Source: a bacterium (GTDB lineage: Bacteria > Planctomycetota > Planctomycetia > Pirellulales > Pirellulaceae). From it: a stretch of DNA of 64,000 nucleotides. Location of the stretch: the NCBI GenBank assembly GCA_030430075.1, contig JAUIGN010000002.1, forward strand, positions 372,001 to 436,000, in the 5' to 3' direction. Positions 44,475 through 53,100 of the stretch are shown one piece after another (within the stretch, counting starts at the first letter, position 1; every line of letters begins with the position of its first letter). Both the position numbers and the translations under genes were made by a program. The notes beneath the pieces are model-generated. The model had not been told where the DNA came from. It saw only the letters and a program-made list of their open reading frames with translations, and made no database searches.

Positions 44475-45098
44475 TTAGCGGGCACGCACACAGACTGCGT
44501 CGGTGTCTTCCAGGAGATGGTGCACCGTGTACTCCAGGCTTGCCAGGCTGCGGTCGATACGCTCCAGCGAGGACAACGGTCGGTGACCGTGGCCGGGCCG
44601 ATGGGGACGCGCCCCGTAGCTGCTGAAGCTGAAGGAAAAATGGCGTCCCACGGAGATGCCGACCTGCCCTTGACCGGGCCCCAGGTAAGCCGGCTGACAC
44701 GCAGCCAGCCGAGAGCGGAGATCGGCCACCGTATCCTGCATATGGTGCAGCAACCGATCCATCTCTGCGACGTCCCGGTTCAGGTGCTGGCGAAGATCGT
44801 GCCGACCGCCGCGACGATGGTGGCGGCCGTGCCCGTAACCATGCCCGTGCCAGGGTTCAACATGCGCTACGTCGTGGATATGTGTCGCCAGACGAATCAT
44901 CTGCAACGCATCGTTCTTGAGGTCGCGTGCGACCGGACCGTGCGCGTGCAGGCTGTACGATTGATAAAGGACTTGGCGGGCCTGACGCTCGGCTTGCCGT
45001 GCCAAATCGTCCAGGTGGGCCGGTGATTGAGCACGCGCAAGACTCCCGCAGGCCATCAGAGACGCAAATGCCAGACAAGTGATACGGGAGGTCATCAT
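44475..45098 (-). CDS. Exported His-rich helical protein
   Basis: 207 residues; the ATG at 45098 follows AAGGAGAAGATC. The signal peptide is ITCLAFASLMACGSLARAQS. The mature protein has amphipathic helices (LDDLARQAERQARQVLYQ; DLKNDALQMIRLATHIHDVA), a His/Gly stretch WHGHGYGHGRHHRRGGRHD and a second helix pair (RDVAEMDRLLHHMQDTVADL; RIDRSLASLEYTVHHLLE). The His-rich loop could bind metal; this is inference only. It is convergent with the molybdoenzyme operon and has its own terminator, so it need not be functionally linked. Confidence 0.75.
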   Translation of the reverse strand: MMTSRITCLAFASLMACGSLARAQSPAHLDDLARQAERQARQVLYQSYSLHAHGPVARDLKNDALQMIRLATHIHDVAHVEPWHGHGYGHGRHHRRGGRHDLRQHLNRDVAEMDRLLHHMQDTVADLRSRLAACQPAYLGPGQGQVGISVGRHFSFSFSSYGARPHRPGHGHRPLSSLERIDRSLASLEYTVHHLLEDTDAVCVRAR

Positions 45099-45504
45099 GA
45101 TCTTCTCCTTCGCGAACAGGGGGACTGCTGTGTCTCTCCTCGTGGAGGACTGCTGGCTGTTAATCGCAGGCGACGTGCCAAAACCAGTCATTTCGACAAC
45201 AATCACAACAACCCATCTCCGCAAAACAACTTACAGCCTTCGACCATCACACCAAGCGGCTGACGGAGACGCCGATGGAATCATATCGACACAGCCAATT
45301 TGTCGAATCGACTACACTCGATTCCTGCTCGCGGGCCTGGGCCGTGCTCCCGCCCGCCCATTCCCCCCATCGTCTGCCGCCAGATCGCACTACCTTCCGC
45401 TCGACGGCGGCCTGTTGCCGTCCAGCACCAGGGGCGACGAGGATTCCGTGGGCGCACCGACTTCCAATTCGTCGTCCACGGCGTCAAGCAATGGCGGTGG
45501 TCGC
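45099..45504. other. Intergenic region, no gene seen
   Basis: About 405 bases including the promoter of the His-rich protein gene. Frames on both strands are open for 80-110 codons but overlap without ribosome sites or protein character. Confidence 0.35.
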
Positions 45505-46494
45505 TCAGCCGCGAATCGGATCCGGCTGCGACCACGGCGGCGGACAGATCTCGTCGAGCCTCGCGAGGTGCGTCGCGGGCAGTTTCAGATCAGCCGCGGC
45601 CACCGCATCCTGAACGTGACCAAGTTGCTTGGCCCCGACCACCAGCGAGCTCATGGCGGGCTGGGCGAGCACCCAGGCCAGGGCGTATTGGGCCGGGGGA
45701 ATATCGATCTCATTCGCCAGGGCCTCGATCCGCTCCAAACGGTCGAACAATCGGTCATCGAATGTCCAGACCCAGTCCGGCTTCTCTGCCGCGCGAGAAT
45801 CGCTGGGCGGCGCCTGATGTCGCCGGTACTTGCCCGTCAGCAAGCCGGCCTGCAGCGGCTGGTAGGGAGTCACCCCGATCGCATGGCGCTTGCAAAACGC
45901 CAGGTCGTGTTGAAACTCGCGGCGCAACAGGCTGAAGGGGATCTGCGACGAGACGATCGGTGGCCAGGAATGCTGATCGGCCAGCCAGAGCATCTCGCAG
46001 AGCTGAGCAGCATGATGGTTGGAGGCTCCCAGGTACCGAACCTTCCCCTGCCGCACGACCTGGTCCAGAGCCGCCATCGTCGTCTCCAATGGGACATGTT
46101 TGTCCGGCCAGTGGACGATATAGAGGTCGATATAATCGGTCTGCAGCCGCTGCAGGCTCCGATCGACTTCGCGCAGAATATGGCTGGCGGTGAGCCCTCG
46201 ATCCTGCGGCCCGGGCCCCACCGGCGCGCCGACTTTGGTTGCCAAGATCGCCTGATCGCGCCGTCCCTGGAGCGCTTTGCCGACAATCTCCTCCGCCACG
46301 CCGCCGGCGCTTCCCAAGTAACGGCGATAGCCTTCATAGACATTCGCCGTATCAATGAAGTTGATGCCCATCCCCATGGCGCCGTGCACCAGCTTCACGG
46401 CCTCCGCCTCGTCGACCGGTTCGCCGAAGGTCATCGTCCCCAGACAAATCTCCGACACAATCAAACCGCTTGATCCCAACACCCGGTACTTCAT
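45505..46494 (-). CDS. Aldo/keto reductase
   Basis: 329-residue NADPH-dependent (alpha/beta)8 oxidoreductase. It starts MKYRVLGSSGLIVSEICLGT; catalytic residues fit the family: Asp and Tyr in NFIDTANVYEG, Lys in ILATKVGAP and His in LYIVHWPDKHVP. The NADP-binding end includes SSLVVGAKQLGHVQDAV. It lies 82 bases downstream of the DapA-family gene on the same strand, so it is probably part of a sugar or sugar-acid catabolic operon. Confidence 0.92.
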   Translation of the reverse strand: MKYRVLGSSGLIVSEICLGTMTFGEPVDEAEAVKLVHGAMGMGINFIDTANVYEGYRRYLGSAGGVAEEIVGKALQGRRDQAILATKVGAPVGPGPQDRGLTASHILREVDRSLQRLQTDYIDLYIVHWPDKHVPLETTMAALDQVVRQGKVRYLGASNHHAAQLCEMLWLADQHSWPPIVSSQIPFSLLRREFQHDLAFCKRHAIGVTPYQPLQAGLLTGKYRRHQAPPSDSRAAEKPDWVWTFDDRLFDRLERIEALANEIDIPPAQYALAWVLAQPAMSSLVVGAKQLGHVQDAVAAADLKLPATHLARLDEICPPPWSQPDPIRG

Positions 46495-46576
46495 GACGTC
46501 CTTTCTTTGTCAGACAGAATCGTGCCTCGCCGCCAATGCCTGCCGCTTCCCGCCGGCTTCCCTCCACGCGGCGGCT

Positions 46577-47509
46577 TCACCACTCTAACATGGCTGGAAA
46601 ATGCGCGGCATACCAACGCCGCAACGTCTCGACATCGTCTTGCGTGATGCCCGGATACGGAGCTCGGCTGCGAAGACTGGTTGGCAGAAAGCCGCTGGCG
46701 AGTCCTCCCAACCGATCGAACGCGGTATCGGTAAAGCCGCGCGGAGCGAAGGTCGACTTGAGGAACTCAAACAGGGGCCGAATCCGCTGATTTGACGCCT
46801 CCACCGCGGGCCAATCCTCGGCCGCCACCTCCTGCCACATCTGCAAACAGACCGCCGGGTTCCAATAGACCACCGAACTGCAGCCGCCGCGGATCCCGCA
46901 GCGCCCCAACGGGCCCCATAGCCCTTCGCCAACGAACACGTTGACAAACTGCGAGAGTTCCCGGCACCCTTCCGGGGTCGCCCCGACCGTCCCCGCATTG
47001 GCCTTGACCATCAAGTACTCGGGAACCGCCTCACAGACCGCCCGATGCATCGGTACGGTCAACACGCGTTTCGCTCGCGGCGTTTCGTAGATTGAGATCG
47101 GCAACCCGCCTGCGGCGCGCGAAACGGCCTGGAAGAAGGGAATGACTTGCGCCTCCTCGACCTCCATCCAAAACGGCAACGCGACTTGAATCGCGTCAGC
47201 GCCCACCTCGGCGGCGAAGGCGGCCCGCCGGACGGCCCCCAGGGTGTACGTGGACGAGCAACCGATCATCGCCGGCCTCCCGTGCGCGTGACAGGCGTCG
47301 ACGGTCGCACGAGCCACCGCTTGAAACTCGTCCAACTCCATCGCGTAGAACTCGCCCGTCGTTCCGCCCGTGTAGACGCCCGGAACGCCGGCCAGGCAAC
47401 AACGATCAACGGCCTCACGGTAGGTCGCCTCGTCAAATCGATCATCGTCGTCCCAGGCCACCGGCAATCCGGCCCAAGGTCCGACGAACGTTTCGCGAGT
47501 CAGCTTCAT
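46577..47509 (-). CDS. Dihydrodipicolinate synthase/KDG-aldolase family (DapA superfamily) lyase
   Basis: 310 residues from the ATG at 47509. (alpha/beta)8 Schiff-base lyase. The substrate loop is VYTGGTTGEFYAMELDEFQA, the active Tyr lies in LPISIYETPRAKR, and the Schiff-base Lys in EYLMVKANAGTVGA. The operon context with an enolase-superfamily dehydratase and an aldo/keto reductase favours a 2-keto-3-deoxy sugar-acid aldolase or dehydratase role rather than lysine synthesis. Residues that would separate these roles cannot be decided by eye. Confidence 0.88.
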   Translation of the reverse strand: MKLTRETFVGPWAGLPVAWDDDDRFDEATYREAVDRCCLAGVPGVYTGGTTGEFYAMELDEFQAVARATVDACHAHGRPAMIGCSSTYTLGAVRRAAFAAEVGADAIQVALPFWMEVEEAQVIPFFQAVSRAAGGLPISIYETPRAKRVLTVPMHRAVCEAVPEYLMVKANAGTVGATPEGCRELSQFVNVFVGEGLWGPLGRCGIRGGCSSVVYWNPAVCLQMWQEVAAEDWPAVEASNQRIRPLFEFLKSTFAPRGFTDTAFDRLGGLASGFLPTSLRSRAPYPGITQDDVETLRRWYAAHFPAMLEW

Positions 47510-47588
47510 GGTGCGTCTTTCCGTGCCGGGAGCGGTTCGAGACATCCGGCTTGGTGGAACCGCCGTTTCGCCGGTGCCTTTCCCGGAC

Positions 47589-48863
47589 TCAAACGGCATA
47601 TTGTTTGACAACTTCTTCGTCGACTTCGATGCCCAGGCCCGGCTTCGTGGGGACCTCCATGAAGCCATCTTGCATCCTCAACGGCTCGACCGCCAATCCG
47701 TCACGCCACGGGTTCTCCGATTGATCGAGTTCCAGCATGGGGGTGTCCGTCGGCAACCCCCAGTGCGGATCGTACAGCAAGGCCAGCAGTTGGACGGTCG
47801 CCGCGATCAGGATGTCACCACCCCAGCAGTGCGGGATGCAACGAATACCAGCCAGTTGCGCCAGCTCGGCAATGAACAGGGCTTCCCCCAAACCGCCGCA
47901 AAGGCTGATGTCCGGCTGAATGATATCGAACGCGCGCCGATCAATCAGTTGCAGGGCGGAACCGCGCGAATCGACGGCTTCGCCTCCCGCCAGGGGCAGC
48001 GGCATCTTGCCCCGAAGGTCCGCATATCCCGTGTACCGCGGTGCGACCTGCGGGAGAGGTTCCTCCAGAAACTCGAAGTCCAGTTCGTTCAACGCGTGCG
48101 CCATGCGAATCGCATTCCCCGCCGTGTAAGCGCCGTTGCCGTCCGCCATGAGTTGCACATTCGGACCAACCAAATCTCGAACCTCTGCCGCCACCTTCGA
48201 TTCCCGGGCGACCGAATACCGGCCAACCCGCATCTTCATCGCCTTGAAGCCGCGTTGCAGCGCATCGCGAGCCGCCTTCGGATAGTGCTCCTCCATCGCC
48301 CGCCCGTCCGTATAGTCCATGGCAGAGGCATAGGTCGGGACGCGGCGGCGGACCGGGCCACCGAACAACTGGGTGATTGGCATATTCATGGCCTTGCCAC
48401 GAATGTCGTTGAGCGCGGTATCGACGGCACCGACCGCCAATCCGTTGCCAAAGTTCGCCCCCCACATCAATCGCCACAAGCGGCGATAATCGAGCGGATT
48501 CTGTCCAATCAAGAGTGGTGCAATCTGCTCGTCAATCGTCCCCCGCGCCCCGGAGATCGGCGCCGTCTCTCCCCACCCGACCAACCCCGCGTCGGTCTCG
48601 ATCTTGACCAGCAACGCCTTGCGAGTGGTCGGGAGCGGAACGGAGACCGAAGCTCCAAACGCGTGCTGGAGGCGATGACGCAACAGGTATGTCGTCACCC
48701 TGGTGACCTTGAGTCGAGGTTGGCCCGCCGGATGTTCCACCGCCCCTTCCTGCCCCAACCCACGACGACCGGACCACCCTCCCACAAGCAGGCCGGCTCC
48801 CATCCGCATTAGCGCTCGGCGGCCAAACGCCTTCTCGATCGATCGGTTGTACATCCCGTTCAT
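47589..48863 (-). CDS. Mandelate racemase/muconate-lactonizing family enzyme (sugar-acid dehydratase-like), with Tat-like leader
   Basis: 424 residues from the ATG at 48863; other in-frame ATGs at 48896 and 48854 are possible. An Arg-rich leader (FGRRALMRMGAGLLVGGWSG) looks like a Tat signal, which is unusual for this family. Enolase-superfamily motifs are FKAMKMRVGR (KxR), metal ligands LMADGNGAY, FLEEPLP and AGGEAVDS, then DIIQPDISLCGG and PHCWGGDI. The K-x-R plus His pattern resembles acid-sugar dehydratases or racemases. First gene of the apparent operon with the DapA-family and aldo/keto reductase genes. Confidence 0.88.
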   Translation of the reverse strand: MNGMYNRSIEKAFGRRALMRMGAGLLVGGWSGRRGLGQEGAVEHPAGQPRLKVTRVTTYLLRHRLQHAFGASVSVPLPTTRKALLVKIETDAGLVGWGETAPISGARGTIDEQIAPLLIGQNPLDYRRLWRLMWGANFGNGLAVGAVDTALNDIRGKAMNMPITQLFGGPVRRRVPTYASAMDYTDGRAMEEHYPKAARDALQRGFKAMKMRVGRYSVARESKVAAEVRDLVGPNVQLMADGNGAYTAGNAIRMAHALNELDFEFLEEPLPQVAPRYTGYADLRGKMPLPLAGGEAVDSRGSALQLIDRRAFDIIQPDISLCGGLGEALFIAELAQLAGIRCIPHCWGGDILIAATVQLLALLYDPHWGLPTDTPMLELDQSENPWRDGLAVEPLRMQDGFMEVPTKPGLGIEVDEEVVKQYAV

Positions 48864-49415
48864 ATTGGTTTGCTCAGGGGGCCAAAAGTGGTTCATCTTG
48901 AATCAAGTCGCCGCGACCAGCGGGAGCGGATGAGCATGCTGCAAATGCCTGCGCGAATAATGCATGAACGATCAACGATTTCGTGCACGTCGCTGGGTCG
49001 TCGCCGTTTGTGGTGAATCTACTCAATACGCCACACTGATTAGCCGGCGGGCGTTAGCCCCGGTTAAGTCGACGGCTGAACACGCCGCCCGCAACCGTGT
49101 TCCGGCTGGCAGGCGAGGCGTCTTGGGCACCTTCACCATTAGCTAATGCGACATAACAACGTGCACAGCATTGTTACTCCTTCATGCCAATCCGGCTTAC
49201 CGTCTGATGCACTCTGGCATCAACGAAACCGCAGGCCAATGCCCAGCGGCCGATGAGCTATCCAGCTTAGCTCGTGTTGGGACCGGGGCCCAGCCTGGCT
49301 GGAGTTGCCGGAACACGATGCGCGATCCTTACAACCTCGCTGCCGGCTGTTTCCTGCACCGCGGCGGCGCGCCGCCTTCACGTAGCGAACGGCGAGGTTG
49401 GCATTCCATCGTCAC
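48864..49415. other. Long intergenic region with dispersed repeat fragments
   Basis: About 550 bases. Contains TTAGCCGGCGGGCGTTAGCC (49040-49059) and TTGGGACCGGGGCCCAGCCT (49277-49296), both with relatives near 24081-24120 and 44438. Should also carry the promoter of the sugar-acid operon. No gene supported. Confidence 0.45.
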
Positions 49416-49946
49416 TCATCGCCCCTTCAAGATCGCTTCAACCGTCACATCGTGTCGCCAACTCGCCATCCAGTGCCGGATCGTCTTCGCGGGCACTCGA
49501 TGACCGTGCCTCGTGGATTCTGCGAGCCGTTCGGCCCAGGTATCGAAGAGTTGTCCGTCGACGTGTTGTTTGTATTTGAGCAGGACGCGAAGCTCCAGCC
49601 ACCAGGGAGAATCCGGCTCTGCCAGTTCGACCCGGTAACCGCGGGCGACAGCGTACGCCGCGTACCGGCGCGTCTCTTCGTTCAGCCCATTTCCCCGGTC
49701 GACCACGATCGGTGATACAACCTGCTCGATCGCCTGCCGAAATCGCTCCAGGTTCCACTCGCGGGCACGCTCCAGCAGGTCACTGCGGAAGTCATAGCTG
49801 GCGGGGTCGTCACCGACCTCCGCGTAGAAGTACTGGTCGGTTTCCAGCACCACACCGGTATCGGCCGCCAACCGGCGCGCCCGATGGCTCTTGCCGCAAC
49901 CGGGCAAACCGCGCATCAGGTAGACGACCTTCCGCGAATCGCTCAT
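49416..49946 (-). CDS. P-loop ATPase/kinase-like protein
   Basis: 176 residues from the ATG at 49946. The Walker A motif is LMRGLPGCGKSHRARRL, and a later strand IVVDRGNGLNEETRRYAAYA resembles the region after Walker B in small AAA_33/T4-kinase-like proteins. VELAEPDSPWWLELRVLLKY follows, then a C-terminal helix. Relatives are polynucleotide or chloramphenicol-type kinases; the substrate is unknown. An in-frame ATG at 49997 lies upstream. It is a lone gene. Confidence 0.8.
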   Translation of the reverse strand: MSDSRKVVYLMRGLPGCGKSHRARRLAADTGVVLETDQYFYAEVGDDPASYDFRSDLLERAREWNLERFRQAIEQVVSPIVVDRGNGLNEETRRYAAYAVARGYRVELAEPDSPWWLELRVLLKYKQHVDGQLFDTWAERLAESTRHGHRVPAKTIRHWMASWRHDVTVEAILKGR

Positions 49947-50179
49947 CCCGCTGCCACCCTCAACGCTTTCCACGAAACATTCGACAACGTTCGGCAACCG
50001 ATGCCGACGGCACAGCCTGGAACGCCATCTCGAACACCATCAGGCGATCGGCCACGCGTTGGGCTTGGGCGAGACATCACCGCCACGATGATTGACGATG
50101 GTGCAGCGCTGCGCATTCCAACGCGGGCCGCGCTTCGTGGCGCCGCCGAGTGAACTGAATTGCGAACGTGCCGCTCCCA

Positions 50180-53100
50180 TCACTTGTCCGCAACCTGCTC
50201 GTCTTGCGCAGCCGGCTCCGGCGTGGGCGGTTCGAGTGATTTGAGGACCTGGCCATTGGTACCATTCCAGATCCTCAGCACACTGTCATGCCCGCCTGCC
50301 ACCAGCACGGCGCCATCCGGGGTAACGTCCACCGAGTGCATGAAGTCGGCAACGCCACCGAAGTTTCGAATCGTTCCTCCATTGGTGGACCGCACGGTGC
50401 GGACCAGCGGATCGCCGGCGGAAGTGGCGATGTCCGTGGTATCGCCGATGAACCGCAAGGAGGTGACCTGCTTCTTGAATCCTGAGATCGTCCGCGTCTG
50501 GTCGCCGTCTTGGGCATTCCAGATTTTGACGACCCCATCCGCACCGGCACTGGCCAACACCTGCCCGCCGCCCTGCCATGCGACGCCGAGCACGTGGTGG
50601 GTGTGCCCCTCAAAACGCCGCAGCAACTGGCCGCTGGCAACATCGAACGTTCGGATGTACTTGTCGGCTCCACAGGTCGCAAGCACCTTCCCGTCCGGAG
50701 AAAATCGGACGCCGTGTACGGTGTCGTCGTGCGCGCCGACGAAATTCTGAACCAGTGAACCATCAGCCACACTCCAGACTTTCACTTCGCCGCTCCGCGA
50801 GGGCTCGCCGCTGCCGGTCGCCAACAATGTCCCCGCGCGGTTGAAATCGAGTGAGAGGACACGATTGACCAATCGTGACGGGTCGTTGACGTCACCGATG
50901 ACATGGGCCAACTCCCAACCTGGATTGACCTCCCAGACAACGGCCGCCTCGTCCGCCGAGCCACTGACCAATTCCTGGTCGGAGACGAATGCCAGGCAAC
51001 CGATGGCGGCCTGATGACCGACGAAACTCTTCGTCGCCGCGCCGGTCTCCGCGTCCCAACAATGGACCGCTGGAAAATCACCGCCGGTCGCCAACTGCGT
51101 TCCGTCCGGAGAAAAGGCGACCGCCCGCAGCGGTTGCTCGGTCGCCGTAGCCGCCTGCTTCGCTTCATCGACGGCGGCTTGGGCAGCCTTCAGGGCCGCC
51201 TCGGCTTCGGCCAGCGAGGCCGTCGACGTCGGAACCAGTTGCTTCGCGACCTCCAGTTCACGAGCCGCGATCGTGTTCAATTGTTCGGCCGTCACCTGGT
51301 TCGCCAAGGCGGGGCGTAAGGCGGCCACGGCGTCGTTGTACGGCTTCTGTGTTGCAGTCACCTTGGCCGCCGCGTCGGTCACCCCTTTCGAGGCTTCCGC
51401 CAATGCCTTGGCCGGCGCCGCTTGTGCCGCCTTCGCCGCAGCCGCTTGCTTCGTCAGCTCGGCCACCTGCTTGTCGCTCGCCTCTTTCGCCGCCACCAAC
51501 TGAGCATCTTCGGGAGATTGCTGAACCAGGGTTGCCAACCGTTGTGCCTTGGTGCGTTCCTGCGCCAGACGAGCATCCAATTCCGCGGCAGCTTGATCGG
51601 CCGCGGACTTGGCCACGGTCGCTCGCTGGGCCGCCGCGGCGGCGTCGATCGCCAGTTTCTCGGCCGCGACTTTCTCAGCAGTCACTTTGGTCAACGTGGC
51701 CTGCTTCGCCTCGGCGTCCTTTTTGGCCGCAGCCAGGGCTTCGGCCTTTTCCTTGGCCGCCTTCTCTTTCACGGGGACGTCCTTTTCTGCCGCGTCAAGG
51801 CTACGTTTCGCCGCGTCACGCCGGGCGGTTGCCGCCGTCAGATCTTGAGTTCGCCGCGTTACCTCCGTCTTTGCCCGCAGGTCGCCTTTGAGTTCCGCGA
51901 TTCGCTGACCATTCTGGACGTTCCAAAGCCGGGCGGTGTGGTTGTTGCTGACCGATGCCAGCCGCATTCCGTCAGGCCGAACCGCAATGGACTCGACCGG
52001 GCCGCCATGGCTGAACTGTCGAATCTGCCGGCCCGTGTCCAAACTCCAATGGCGAACCGTACCGTCCAGGCTCGCAGAGAACAGCTGCTTGCGGTCGGTC
52101 GGCATGACCGCCAGTGACGTCACCGGTTGGGAGTGCCCCGGCACCAGCTTGACAACTTGAAGTTCCCGGCGGTGGATCGTCCCAGCCTCGGACAGACTGG
52201 CGAAGCCCGTGGAGCCGAAGCTGGCCACGGTGCTGATGACCCCCGGCTGTTCAGCAAACGACTGTTCGAGTTTCCTGGAGGCGAACGTAAACGCCCGGAC
52301 TTCACCGTCTGCGCCGGCGAGCACGCGTTGGCCGTCACCGCTGAATGTCACGGACGTGACCGGCGATGGTAGCGGTGCCACGGGAGTCGGTGCGGGACGC
52401 CCGTTGGCGGCAGTCCAAATCTTGAGCACTTTGTCTTCACCGGCCGTCACCAGAAACTGCCCGTCCGGGCTGAGCGCCGCATCATGGATCGCTGCGCCGT
52501 GGTTGGCGGCGTACGCCTGCTGACCGTCTGTCGTACGAAAGGCCCTCAGTGTCCCATCCGCGAACGACGCGTAAACCGATTGGCCGTTCGGATGGTAGGC
52601 CAACGCGGTGACGTTCTTGGCACCGCCCGGCAGGGGACGAACGAACCGCACCTCCCGCCGTGCGAGGCGCCCTCCGGCGACCGTCAGCAACTGGCCTTCC
52701 CCGGGCCCCCAGACGGCCGCTGCCAGGTCCTGCACGGCGACCGTTTCCAGGCGGCTGGCCGACGAACCATCCCAAACGGTAAATTCTGCCGACGAACTGG
52801 CAACGAGGCGCATTCCCGCAGGATCAAAAGCCAGCTCCACAACGGGCCCGGCCTGTCCCTCGAGGGAGGCCAGCTTCTTCCCGTCATTCAACTGGTACAG
52901 CCGAATCACGTGGTCAGCGCCGGCCACCGCCACTCGACCACCGTCGCGCGCCATCGCCATTGCCGTCAGCGCGTGCGTGTCGGCGATGGTGCGTACCGAC
53001 TTGCCATCCGCGGGATTCCAGATGCGAATCGTTTTATCGCTCGACGCCGAAACCGGGTGTCCGTCCGCCCGAAACGCGACTCCGACAACACTGCCGGCGT

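Noticed and set aside
45281..45535. Small minus-strand frame overlapping the end of the aldo/keto reductase gene
   Set aside because: It overlaps a well-supported gene in another frame and lacks a ribosome site or recognisable sequence.
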